DNA of 64,000 nucleotides, from positions 434,001 through 498,000 of the forward strand of contig NZ_JAAVUR010000001.1 of the NCBI RefSeq assembly GCF_018449545.1. Reading direction: 5' to 3'. The notes beneath the pieces were generated by a model that saw only the letters and a program-made list of their open reading frames with translations, was not told the origin of the DNA and ran no database searches. Source of the stretch: Granulicella sp. dw_53 (lineage in GTDB: Bacteria; Acidobacteriota; Terriglobia; Terriglobales; Acidobacteriaceae). This document shows positions 18,778 through 27,461 of this stretch, piece by piece. The position numbers were made by a program, and so were the translations under genes. Each line of letters begins with the position of its first letter. Position 1 is the first letter of the stretch.

Positions 18778-19470
18778 TTAGTACAGATAGTTGCTTGGAG
18801 CAGTGACTCCGATCTTGCGGGTGATCACTGTCTCGTCGGGCAGGAGCCGCGCCGCGAGGGTGAACTTCTGATCGGGGATCATCCTTTCGTCCGGCGGGTG
18901 AACCGCGAAGACGATACCGGCGTTCCACATCTTTTGAAAGCGGTCGACGCGCATGGTCATGTTGCCGAAGCCGGGGTCGCCTAAGATGATGTGGCCCGCA
19001 ACGATGCCCTTCACGACGACAAAGTGATCGAAGCCCTTCACGCGAATGGGCACGATGACCCAGGTCTTCTCCTGGGCGAGATCCTCAATGGACATGCCGC
19101 TGAATCCTTCGGCGTGGTATCCCCTAGCCTCAGCGAAGTGCTTGAGATCGAGGAGCGAGAATCCGCCGCGGGAGCGCACGCGAACGGCATCGACGCGATG
19201 CAGAATCCAGACGACGATGGAGGTCTCAGGGGTGTCGTCCTTGAAGTTGTAGGTGAGCACGGTGCTCAAGGCGGCGGCTCCGCAGCTCATATCCCAACGC
19301 TGACGGACTACGCCCTCGGAGCGAATCTCCATGAGGCTGCGAATATTCTTGCTCCCTGCTACTCCCGTCGTTGCTACGGAGCTCTGAGCACAGACGGGAG
19401 CAGAAAGAAGAAAAGAACTTGCCAGCCCAATTGCCAGTCCGGTAGCAAGTGTTCTTTTATGCCAAGACAT
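18778..19470 (-). CDS. fapD: Exported C39-family cysteine peptidase (FapD-like)
   Basis: 230 residues with a Sec signal peptide (residues 1-28, ending PVCAQ). The C39 papain-like triad is complete: Cys63 in RQRWDMSCGAAALSTVL, His149 in GFDHFVVVKG and Asp165 in ILGDPGFGNM. There is no ABC or membrane domain, so it is a stand-alone periplasmic peptidase, like FapD and unlike bacteriocin ABC transporters. Its start codon overlaps the stop of the small subunit gene (TAATG), with GGAAAG upstream, giving tight coupling. In Pseudomonas Fap, FapD is needed for amyloid export. Here the likely substrates are the two upstream proteins carrying VTAG motifs. Confidence 0.82.
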   Translation of the reverse strand: MSWHKRTLATGLAIGLASSFLLSAPVCAQSSVATTGVAGSKNIRSLMEIRSEGVVRQRWDMSCGAAALSTVLTYNFKDDTPETSIVVWILHRVDAVRVRSRGGFSLLDLKHFAEARGYHAEGFSGMSIEDLAQEKTWVIVPIRVKGFDHFVVVKGIVAGHIILGDPGFGNMTMRVDRFQKMWNAGIVFAVHPPDERMIPDQKFTLAARLLPDETVITRKIGVTAPSNYLY

Positions 19471-19883
19471 TAGTGCTTTCCACCCATGTTGGTCTGGATT
19501 ATTGTTCCGATGGTCGAACCGATACTGACGTTGAGGTTCACCAGGACTTGGACCGCGGAGTTGACTGCGACGATGTTGTTCAGAGCGCTCAGACCTGATT
19601 GCGCGCCATCGGTCAAATTGATTGAACCCATGTTGGTTGTTGAGATCGGTGAGGTCAACTGTCTCATGTTTCCGCTAGCCTCAACCAATCCATTTGAGGT
19701 GGCTGCCGAACCCTGAAAGTTTATGACTCCGTTGTTGCCCATTGAGGCTGAAACTCCACCGGCTGTGACACGATCCAGTTGGGAATCACTCAATGGCTCC
19801 AGTTTGTGCGAAGCCAGTCTTTGAGCCATACCCACCTGAGTGAGTAGGGCAAGACCAGAGATCACTAAAAGACGACGATTCAT
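19470..19883 (-). CDS. Small exported protein with VTAGG leader motif, probable minor amyloid subunit
   Basis: 137 residues. A Sec signal peptide (1-21) is followed by LEPLSDSQLDRVTAGG (28-43), a motif resembling the double-glycine processing sites cut by C39 peptidases. The mature part is Asn, Ser, Gly and Thr rich, with GVINFQGSAAT and MGSINLTDGAQ stretches that echo the SVNLSGSA blocks of the larger upstream subunit, and it ends TIIQTNMGGKH. AAGGAG lies 7 bases before the ATG. By position it could play the part of a FapB nucleator or a FapA/FapE-like accessory. It has no direct sequence match that I recognise. Confidence 0.7.
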   Translation of the reverse strand: MNRRLLVISGLALLTQVGMAQRLASHKLEPLSDSQLDRVTAGGVSASMGNNGVINFQGSAATSNGLVEASGNMRQLTSPISTTNMGSINLTDGAQSGLSALNNIVAVNSAVQVLVNLNVSIGSTIGTIIQTNMGGKH

Positions 19884-19969
19884 ACATGCTCCTTAACCTG
19901 AATCAGGCAGAGGCGTAAGACAGGGCTCCGCCACGATAGAGTGGAAGGAACCCTGTCTTACCGCCAGTT

Positions 19970-21112
19970 TTAGCGAACTTGAGAGACGACGTTGACCTGG
20001 TTGAGAGCGGGGGTGAAGTTCATGTTTCCAGTGTGAGCGATGTTGACTCCGTTGGCGACCATTCCGCCAGCCGAGTTCACGAGGTTGATTGCGCTGGCGT
20101 TCTGTTCCGCGGCACCAGCGAGATCGACGCTGTTGGTGGTGCTGCTGCTGATGCTCGCGCTGTCTGCCGCGATGTTGGTCGCGTTGGCATGGGCAAAGGC
20201 AGCGAGATCATACGGTGCAACTGCAGCCGCTACTGTGACGGTAGCGTTGCTCTTCTCGTTCTGGACGAAGACATTGGCCTGGTTCACCTCGGACTCGTTG
20301 CTGCTGTCCTGGCTGCCGAGGCGGCTGGTGTAGAGGTTGACGCCGTCAGCAACGGCGCTGTTCGCGGAGTTGACGATGTTAAGGCCGGATGCACCAGCCA
20401 ATGCGTTGTCGCTCAGATTGACGGAACCGCTGTTGGTGGTGGAGACGGATGCATCATCGATTGCAATCGCGCTTCCGCCGGTGAGGCCGGACTGCGCAAC
20501 GAAGTTGATCTGGTTGAGAGTGGGGGTGGCGTTCACGTTGGTAGATGCGGCGATGTTCACGCCGTTCGCAACGGTGCCGCCAGCGGCGTTTACGATGTTA
20601 ATTCCTTTCGCGTCCTGCTCTGACGCTCCCGACAGATTGACGCTGTAATTGTTGGTGGTGTCGACCGACGCGCCGGCGGCTGCGATGTTCGTTGCTCTGG
20701 CAGCCGCTGTCGCCTCCAAGACATCGTCAAGTCGTGCAGCAACTACGACAGCAGCGTCTGTCTTCTGGGTCTGAACGACGGCGTTGACCTGGTTCACCGG
20801 CGCTCCGCCGTTGGAGGCCTGGGTGGTCAGGTCGTTGGCATAGACGTTGACGCCACTACCTACCAGGCTGTCGGACGAGTTTACGATGTTGACGCCGGTC
20901 GCGCTAGCGAGAGCGCTCCCGCTCAGGTTGACGGAGCCGGCGTTGGTGGTAGTGACGGAGGCGTTATCGACTGCGATGGCGCTACCTGCGGTGACGTTGT
21001 CCATCTGGGTGTCGCGGAGTGGCTGCGCGCTGTGTTTGGTTTTATCCTGGGCAAAGGCAGAGCCGCTGACGAGAACCGAAGCTGTGACAAGAGTGCATAC
21101 GACCTTATTCAT
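19970..21112 (-). CDS. Repeat-rich exported protein, probable major Fap-like amyloid subunit
   Basis: 380 residues from the ATG at 21112 (GGAG 6 bases upstream). The Sec signal peptide is 1-21; LRDTQMDNVTAG spans 32-43. Two modules of about 170 residues follow (43-212 and 213-380), each with two units, giving A-B-A-B. Every unit has SVNLSG or SVDLAG, then G-x-N-I/L-V-N-S/A, GVNIA or GVNVY, and ends NQ-x-N-x-x-x-Q. The N and Q spacing recalls the imperfect repeats of FapB/FapC, where they form the beta-solenoid core. There is almost no Cys or aromatic content. It is the first gene of the run; the long frame to 21325 lacks a start site. Curlin-type repeats were considered but the 17-20 residue curlin pattern is absent. 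Confidence 0.72.
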   Translation of the reverse strand: MNKVVCTLVTASVLVSGSAFAQDKTKHSAQPLRDTQMDNVTAGSAIAVDNASVTTTNAGSVNLSGSALASATGVNIVNSSDSLVGSGVNVYANDLTTQASNGGAPVNQVNAVVQTQKTDAAVVVAARLDDVLEATAAARATNIAAAGASVDTTNNYSVNLSGASEQDAKGINIVNAAGGTVANGVNIAASTNVNATPTLNQINFVAQSGLTGGSAIAIDDASVSTTNSGSVNLSDNALAGASGLNIVNSANSAVADGVNLYTSRLGSQDSSNESEVNQANVFVQNEKSNATVTVAAAVAPYDLAAFAHANATNIAADSASISSSTTNSVDLAGAAEQNASAINLVNSAGGMVANGVNIAHTGNMNFTPALNQVNVVSQVR

Positions 21113-22239
21113 AATTTCTCCATAGAAGTAGTTGACGAAGCGCATCCGTGTACGCAGTTCACAAAGGAATTGCATGGCGGACAATCCGATGCCGCATTCG
21201 AGCTCCCCCTTACAAGCACGAGGAACACCAGCATCACTTATCTGTGCAATTTCGGGAGCACATTGCACAGAAGTGCATGAAGCACGATGTGCGTTCAGGT
21301 GCCTCACGCCACATAAAACAACCAAAATTTAGATTTATTCCGGTTCCATGCTAGGTCGGGATGTCATTAGCCTACATCTACATCTAAATCTAAATCTAAA
21401 ACGACATAGACTGACGGGAATAAATTGAACATAGTCCTTACTGTGCAATTTACTGGCAACTCAATAGGGTGAATTCGATGGGGAAGCTCGCATCATAACT
21501 GCCACAGATAAGCTAAGCATTTTATGGATGACAGGATCGTAGTAAGTGCGAAGGCCCATATCCATTGCAGTAATTTGTAACACTCGAGAGAGGTTCGTCG
21601 ACGCTACATTTGCAGATACGGCTACCGTAGCAGAACACTGTAATATTCAGCTTTTCAAGATAGAGCGACTACGAGTTCCTAACAGGCCGAGATCTTAGAA
21701 AGGTCCATTACTACGATTAATAAAATTGATATCTGTGTAAATAATGCGGAGTTCGAGGTGTCTAAGTGAGTTGGGGGTTGCTGCAGATAAGCCGTCTAAA
21801 AAACACGCTGCTTCGAACCATCATGGCCCTTCCATAAAGCAAAAGGGACGGGACAGAAAAAAGTTGCCAAATACACAGTGGCGCAGTGGCCGAGTTCGAC
21901 ACCGCACTCACGGAGGTTAATATCACCTCCGCACGCAATGTCGTCACAAGCGACGAGTCTCTGTCCATCGCACAGGTGGGAACAAGACGCCAACCGGCGG
22001 AGTGATACAGCGCCCACTCCGAGAGTCGTACAGGACGTTGGTTTAGACCTGAGGGAAGCAGGGAAGTGATGCCACACCGGATCAACAGGTATACGTCTCG
22101 TCTAGTGAAAGCGTTTAGCCTAAAAACTGAGTCTCCCTTTCGCGACAATGTTTCGGCTATACCGTTCTTCGGCGCAAACAGCCAAAGGCGCTGCTGAAAT
22201 ATTCCGATTGTGTTAGATTCAATAAGTCCGCTCTACTGC
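21113..22239. other. Long intergenic region upstream of the Fap-like operon
   Basis: About 1.1 kb, AT-rich, before tRNA-Ser. Short open frames on both strands (for example 21762-22148) show no family signal or ribosome binding site. The part near 21113-21420 should hold the operon promoter and contains a hexamer repeat listed separately. I see no other supported feature. Confidence 0.45.
21372..21401. repeat. Five tandem hexamers (CTACAT x2, CTAAAT x2, CTAAAA)
   Basis: Five consecutive 6-bp units beginning CTA are visible 260-290 bases upstream of the subunit start codon. They could be simple low-complexity drift or repeated activator sites for the Fap-like operon. The number of units is small. 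Confidence 0.7.
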
Positions 22240-22327
22240 GGAGAGATGGCCGAGTGGCTGAAGGCGCACGCTTGGAAAGCGTGTATACCGCAAGGTATCC
22301 AGGGTTCGAATCCCTGTCTCTCCGCCA
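22240..22327 (+). tRNA. tRNA-Ser (anticodon GGA)
   Basis: An 88-base cloverleaf including encoded CCA. The acceptor arms GGAGAGA and TCTCTCC pair. The anticodon loop reads CTTGGAAAG, the long variable arm typical of class II tRNAs follows (TATACCGCAAGGTATC), and the T loop is GGTTCGAATCC. The anticodon GGA decodes UCC and UCU. Confidence 0.97.
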
Positions 22328-22407
22328 ATTCACGTCACAACTCCTTGAAGAAGCCGACCTAAACGCATAAAAATAAGCAGCTTAGACTTGCCTCGCTAAG
22401 ACGTGGG

Positions 22408-24138
22408 TCAGGGAAGCTGCGCAACCACTTCTGGCGTAACATTCGCCGAAGAACGAAGATCCAGTGGAATGCCATGGGTCAGGTAGCGGGCAAGCGTCGA
22501 CGGATCGTTCCAATTAACGTTCCACCCATGCTCGATAGCCACAAGGATGTACTGACCTGGAATAACAGAATTGAGGTCATAGCTGCCGTCCGTATTGGTC
22601 TGATCGCGACGCGTCTCCGCGATGCTGCCGGCTTCATCCAGGCTGATAGGGACCAGTAGCACCAGTGCACCAGCCAGCGGTTTCTTGTCTAGACTGACCA
22701 CTCCACTAACCTTGGCGCGACCTGTGGCGATGTGAATGGTGAGCGAGGATTCGCCACTTGGAACCGTGACCATACGGCCCGGGATCTCTTTCGTCCCTTG
22801 AGTCAAGCCCGTAAGAAAGAAGTCCATGCTCCCGTTTTGATAGACGAGATAACGACCCGGTGGAAGGTCCAGGATACGTGCAGGGCGATCCGATGAAGAC
22901 GCCTGTGACTCTGGAAGTGATCTCAAGGATCGTTGACCGTTTTGAAACTGGTGAGATGTAGGCATCGACCGGAAGACCTCATGATCGTTGCCGGCATCAA
23001 CAAAGGTAATAGGCAAAGATTCCGTTCCAGGTACTCCATCGAGAATGAGCGAAACGGATGCAGTTGTTGTAGCGGCTCCCAAGTCGAGATTATGGGCAGA
23101 GCTCGCGGTGATATTAACAATGGTGGAGTGGCTCAACTGCCCATTTTCATCTGGCGCTTGTATACGGTACAGGCCTGGGGCGAGCCCGGCCACATCTAGC
23201 TCACCCTGGTTGATGGACATTGAGAGTGGCATAGCGCCATTGGGAGAGACACTTGTGACTTGAGGAGCTCTGGGCATTCGGCGATTCGCGGCAGGGACAG
23301 ACAGGTCAGCGGCTGGAAGCGGAATACGCAAATGGATCGCCGGAATAGGTTGCAACTGCATATCGGCTTGGCGGGTCTCACCGTCATGGAGAGTGAGAAC
23401 CTCTGCGGCGTCCACACTTGAAACTCCAGGGAACCATGTGACCGGGTAGACAACATCGAGTGAGGGATCGATTTGAGAAGTGCTGGAACGTGGGCGGCCA
23501 ACTTGTAAAGATTGCGCATACCAGGCCCGTGCAGAGACTGAGACGCGATAATCTCCCGGCGCAAGCGCTGCGACCTCATAGCGGCCACGGTCATCGGTGA
23601 TTGCGAAAGTACGTCTCGTAGAGGCCTGTTGGCCTTCGACTCCAGAACGGGGCACCGCATAAACAGAAATCTGTGCCTGGCGGACGGGTTCATTGCCCTC
23701 ATCGAGAATGATGCCAGTGATTACGGAGTCTGGGACGAGGCGAAAAAGAAGATCGAAACGGGGTGTTTCTTCTGTCAGAACTATGGTGGAAGAGAGGTCT
23801 CCGTGCTGATCGTACAGCTGAGGCCTATACCCCTTGGCACTGGCTCCAAGCGACCACCTGCCCACTGACGAGAGTGGCATGGTGAAATGGCCGTGTTCAT
23901 CGGTATCCACACCGTTCTGCTGGGAAACCGTTCGGCGCAAATTGGCCGAACCACGATCAATCTTGCTAGGAACGAGATGGCAGCGGGGAACTGGAAGCCC
24001 AGTCAAAGTGCTGACGACAGTACCCGTGATGCTATAAGGAGATGGCTGTGTCGGCGGCGTCTCGGCTAAGAACGACGTTGCGACAAGTCCAGCCAATATA
24101 AAAGTAAAAAGGGAAGTGATACGGTTGGCGACAGGCAT
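22408..24138 (-). CDS. Exported carboxypeptidase-regulatory-like domain protein
   Basis: 576 residues with an N-terminal signal peptide (1-25). Several CarboxypepD_reg/SpaA-like beta-sandwich units are recognisable: ITGTVVSTLTGLPVPRCHL near 37, ITGIILDEGNEPVRQAQISVYAV near 140 with TDDRGRYEVAALAPGDYRVSV, and a C-terminal unit VSGVVSLDKKPLAGALVLLVP with NTDGSYDLNSVIPGQYILVA. Such proteins are abundant in Acidobacteria and probably act in the periplasm or at the surface; there is no plug or barrel of a TonB receptor. Its ATG overlaps the stop of the upstream paralogue (TAATG), so the two are translationally coupled. Confidence 0.8.
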   Translation of the reverse strand: MPVANRITSLFTFILAGLVATSFLAETPPTQPSPYSITGTVVSTLTGLPVPRCHLVPSKIDRGSANLRRTVSQQNGVDTDEHGHFTMPLSSVGRWSLGASAKGYRPQLYDQHGDLSSTIVLTEETPRFDLLFRLVPDSVITGIILDEGNEPVRQAQISVYAVPRSGVEGQQASTRRTFAITDDRGRYEVAALAPGDYRVSVSARAWYAQSLQVGRPRSSTSQIDPSLDVVYPVTWFPGVSSVDAAEVLTLHDGETRQADMQLQPIPAIHLRIPLPAADLSVPAANRRMPRAPQVTSVSPNGAMPLSMSINQGELDVAGLAPGLYRIQAPDENGQLSHSTIVNITASSAHNLDLGAATTTASVSLILDGVPGTESLPITFVDAGNDHEVFRSMPTSHQFQNGQRSLRSLPESQASSSDRPARILDLPPGRYLVYQNGSMDFFLTGLTQGTKEIPGRMVTVPSGESSLTIHIATGRAKVSGVVSLDKKPLAGALVLLVPISLDEAGSIAETRRDQTNTDGSYDLNSVIPGQYILVAIEHGWNVNWNDPSTLARYLTHGIPLDLRSSANVTPEVVAQLP

Positions 24139-25883
24139 TACGGCTGCATCTCCGCCTGCGGAACAACGCTCAAATCGAGTGCAGACTGAGCGCCGGCACT
24201 AACCGTGACAGATTGCAAGTAGGTAGAGAACGACGCAAGTGCGGCAGGATCGGCGAGTTCTGCAGAATAGCGATGCTCAAAGGCTATAGCTTGATAGGAG
24301 CCAGGAGGAAGGTTCGCACGGCTATAGCTCCCGTCATTACCGTTGCTGCGCAGTGTATAGATTGGAGTCGCGCTTGGGGCGCTGCTGATGAGATAAATCC
24401 AACATCCCCTGCAGACTTGTCCCTTCAACTTGGCGTTCCCTTGAAGAGTTCCAGTCTGATTGCTGACAAGCAGGTGGATCGTAGTACCTGTGGCGCTGGC
24501 TGCTACAACAAGATCTTGGCCAAGAAGATCAGAGCTGCCATAGCTTGCAGTCTTGACATACCACTGGCTAAAACCTCGAGCCAGGAGACGATACCTTCCA
24601 GGCGGAGCTGCAAACGAGGGAAGACCACCGCGAGCAGGCATAAGGTTCACAGTAGCCGTGCCTTCATCCTGATCAACCCGCTGGAGTGTAAGACCCAATT
24701 GCATGGCAGTCGGCGAACCCTGATTAGAGAACTGATCTGTCAAAACCCCGCTCGCGGCCAAAGAAGGCCTCTGGCTATTATCGGACGTTGCTGACGAATC
24801 AAGATGAAGCTCGACAGGAATCGAAGGCGTTGCAACGAAGCGCAGAACCGTCCCGGCCGTAGTGGACGATTCCGGAGAATCCTCAAGAACGGTCTCAGCC
24901 CCAGTGACGGTCACGCTCGTCTCCGCAATCTCAACGGCGTCCGTGTTTTGTATTCTAGCCGAAAGTTTGTAGGTCCCGGAAGGGAGATAGATCGTGGCTC
25001 GGCCAGGAGAACGGCTCGCGACAACACCTACATTGAAACTGATGCCATCGCTCGTTCGAGCCGTAATCTGGGGAAAGCCATGTTCCGAACCCGTCTCCAT
25101 TCGTAGAAGTACCGGGTAGGAACGACGTACCGCGGGATGCAAGTCGAAGTGCCGCTCCTCACCGCTGCGAAGGTGAATCACCTGTGAATCAGATCCCGCG
25201 GCCGGCCCCAGAGCCGAGGCGGGAAGAACCGCTTCTCCATCCTCAGAGCTTCGTGCGACGTAGCGTGTTTCGATCTTGTAATCGCCAGCCGGCACAGGAA
25301 GACGAAAATTTCCATGGAGATCGGTCTGGGCTTGAGCAACTACCATCCAGCGATGCACAAGTTCGTCGTAGGTGCCACGGAGAGCCTGGACGCTGATGTT
25401 AGAAAGCGGTATATCGTTCGGATCGGTCACAGTTCCAGTCGCGAGAGCCTCAGGATAGAGGCGAAGTTCGATCGGACCAGTGAGTTGATTCAACTGGAAA
25501 AATTGGTTTGGAGGATCGGACGGGTCAATGGAAGTCGAGAACCCAGGCTTTGTGATCTGAAGGTTGACCGTGATATCAGTAACCTGGTCGAACTCGAATT
25601 TGCCCTCATGGTCAGTAAGCAAAGCGCGATCGTTGAAGCGGACCAGAACGCGTGGGATAGGAAGACCAGTGGCAGCATTCACGACACGCCCTAGAAGCGT
25701 CGCCGAGGCCGCTGACGTACTCGAAGATTGAAGATTTTGGGACCACAAGCACAGAGGTTGATAACCCCAGAAAGCCAACATAAAGACCGCGGCGATTTTT
25801 AGCACCACACCCGCACTCCACCGGCCAACACCAAAAGCTACTTCACCCAAATTTAAATGGTAATGACGGGGAGTCAGATACAC
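24138..25883 (-). CDS. Carboxypeptidase-regulatory-like domain protein, paralogue of the next gene
   Basis: 581 residues. A hydrophobic segment (27-46, VVLKIAAVFMLAFWGYQPL) after a basic start is a signal peptide or anchor. The first unit is LLGRVVNAATGLPIPRVLVRF with LTDHEGKFEFDQV, then ATGTVTDPNDIPLSNISVQAL with DLHGNFRLPVPAGDYKIE. A terminal unit contains LKGQVCRGCWIYLISS (two Cys) and DGSYSRANLPPGSYQAIAFEH. Its arrangement mirrors the downstream 576-residue protein, so the pair arose by duplication, but identity is low. The start at 25883 has AGGTG upstream. Function unknown; probably a periplasmic or outer-surface binding protein. Confidence 0.78.
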   Translation of the reverse strand: MYLTPRHYHLNLGEVAFGVGRWSAGVVLKIAAVFMLAFWGYQPLCLWSQNLQSSSTSAASATLLGRVVNAATGLPIPRVLVRFNDRALLTDHEGKFEFDQVTDITVNLQITKPGFSTSIDPSDPPNQFFQLNQLTGPIELRLYPEALATGTVTDPNDIPLSNISVQALRGTYDELVHRWMVVAQAQTDLHGNFRLPVPAGDYKIETRYVARSSEDGEAVLPASALGPAAGSDSQVIHLRSGEERHFDLHPAVRRSYPVLLRMETGSEHGFPQITARTSDGISFNVGVVASRSPGRATIYLPSGTYKLSARIQNTDAVEIAETSVTVTGAETVLEDSPESSTTAGTVLRFVATPSIPVELHLDSSATSDNSQRPSLAASGVLTDQFSNQGSPTAMQLGLTLQRVDQDEGTATVNLMPARGGLPSFAAPPGRYRLLARGFSQWYVKTASYGSSDLLGQDLVVAASATGTTIHLLVSNQTGTLQGNAKLKGQVCRGCWIYLISSAPSATPIYTLRSNGNDGSYSRANLPPGSYQAIAFEHRYSAELADPAALASFSTYLQSVTVSAGAQSALDLSVVPQAEMQP

Positions 25884-26030
25884 CTACAACACCTCGACGG
25901 GAACGACTATTAGACGTTAAGACTGTCGAAATATCATACCCGGGAGGTACAGGCCATCAAGGTTTCACACATCACAGAATTATCCAAGTCACCTCTTATG
26001 TCCGATAACAAATATTATGTATATTGACAG

Positions 26031-27461
26031 TGTAGCGGCTCAATAGAAATGTCATGGTCCAGCTCGTTAGAACTGTCAGGTTCTAAGGATGGCATGGATT
26101 TCTATGAGCGAGCGGGACGTAAAGCGGATCCAGGTTTTGGCGGAAGTTCGGGCCGGTAAGCGGACGGTGGTTTCGGCGGCGACTGTGCTAGACCTGGGGG
26201 TACGGCAGACATTCCGCCTCATATCGCGATACGAGGCTGGTGGCGCTGGCGCGCTAATCCACCAAGCTCGTGGCAGAGCCTCCAATCGCCAGTTGAGCGC
26301 GGGCATACGGGAGTATGCAGTTGAATTGGTGCGAACGAAGTACGCAGACTTTGGCCCCACCCTCGCAACGGAAATTCTTCAGGAGAAGCATTCGATAACC
26401 ATTGGTCGCGAGACGCTCCGGCGATGGCTCATGGCAGACGGTCTATGGCTTTCACGCAAGCAACGGAAGACCTTCCACCAGCCACGGCTGAGGCGAGAGC
26501 GCTTCGGCGAACTAGTCCAGATAGACGGCAGCGATCACCGATGGTTCGAGGATCGTGGCGAGCCCTGTACCTTGCTCGTGTTCATCGACGACGCAACTAG
26601 CCGACTGATGCAGCTTCGATTCGTACTGAGCGAGAGCACGGACAGCTATCTGACCGCAGTCCACGGCTACGTGCTGGCCTTTGGCTGCCCCGTAGCCTTC
26701 TATTCTGACAAGCACGTAGTCTTCCGGGTGAACAAGCCGAACGCCGTGGGCGGCGCGGGCATGACGCAGCTTGGCCGAGCCTTGGCGGAGCTAAATATCG
26801 AGATCATCTGTGCCAACTCAAGCCAGGCGAAGGGCCGCGTGGAGCGAGTGAATCGCACACTACAGGACAGGCTGGTAAAAGAACTTCGACTCGCCAACGT
26901 CTGCGACATCAGTGCCGGAAACGTGTTCTTGCCAGCTTTCATGACCCAGTTCAATGCGCGTTTTGCTATCTCTTCCGCCCGTCCTGAGGATCTGCATCGG
27001 CCTCTATCGATCTCCATGGAAAAACTGACCGACATCTTGTGCCACCGCGAGCAACGCTATGTCGGAAGCCAGTTGACCTTGTCGTACGACCGCAAGCGGA
27101 TCATCCTGGAGCGAAATTCTCTCTCCGAAGGACTCGATGGCAAGTATGTCGACGTTTACGACTTCCCTGATGGCCGCTTGGAAGTTCGTACGAAGGTCTC
27201 CTGCTTCCCTACCGCGTCTTCAGTAAGGATCAGAGGATTAGTCACACAGCGATCGTCGAGAACAAGCGCCTGGGCCACGCTCTTGCCGTCATCAAGGAAC
27301 AGCGAGACTCGTACTTCAAGCCGAAGGTGAAGACGAACAGCCAGAAGGGCGGATACCAGAAGCGAGGTCGGCAGATCTACGGCCCGGACTACGTGCCGAA
27401 AATCCCTGTGAGATCTGTGAAAGAAGGTTCTACATCAAGCCCGGTCGAACAGGCGGGCTGA
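26031..27461 (+). mobile_element. Decayed ISNCY-type insertion sequence (left end present, right end missing)
   Basis: The left end starts near TGTAGCGGCTC at 26031. It holds two spaced copies of a transposase-binding-like motif, AATAGAAATGTCA (26042-26054) and GTTAGAACTGTCA (26066-26078), in front of the transposase gene. No matching inverted end is found after the transposase; the sequence runs directly into an ACR3 remnant. The element is therefore truncated and probably immobile. A related right end is found at 37592. Confidence 0.7.
26089..27461 (+). pseudogene. ISNCY-family transposase, frameshifted near the C-terminus
   Basis: The first 367 codons read as an intact transposase: helix-turn-helix region SERDVKRIQVLAEVRAGKRT, then a DDE integrase core with VQIDGSDHRWFEDRG, LLVFIDDATSRLMQL, FYSDKHVVFRVN and the terminal Glu in SSQAKGRVERVNRTLQDRL. 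After EVR at about 27189 the frame goes wrong and runs to a stop at 27330. The next frame carries the true continuation (YEGLLLPYRVFSKDQRISHT, then AIVENKRLGHALAVIKEQRD) to a stop at 27459-27461. A single missing base near 27188-27190 explains this. Unless the base call is wrong, the enzyme is inactive. Confidence 0.8.

Noticed and set aside
18778..19470. Bacteriocin or lantibiotic export system
   Set aside because: The C39 peptidase has a Sec signal and no ABC or membrane domain, and the substrates have Sec signals and long repeat regions.
19470..21112. Curli (CsgA/CsgB) as the identity of the repeat proteins
   Set aside because: The 17-20 residue S-x5-Q-x-G-x4-N-x-A curlin repeat is absent and no CsgG, CsgE or CsgF genes are near; the C39 peptidase and coiled-coil barrel point to Fap.
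21372..21401. CRISPR array
   Set aside because: Units are 6 bp with no spacers. No CRISPR repeat-spacer pattern was seen anywhere in the window.
21762..22148. 128-codon minus-strand frame before tRNA-Ser
   Set aside because: No motif, no start site, unusual composition; probably chance.
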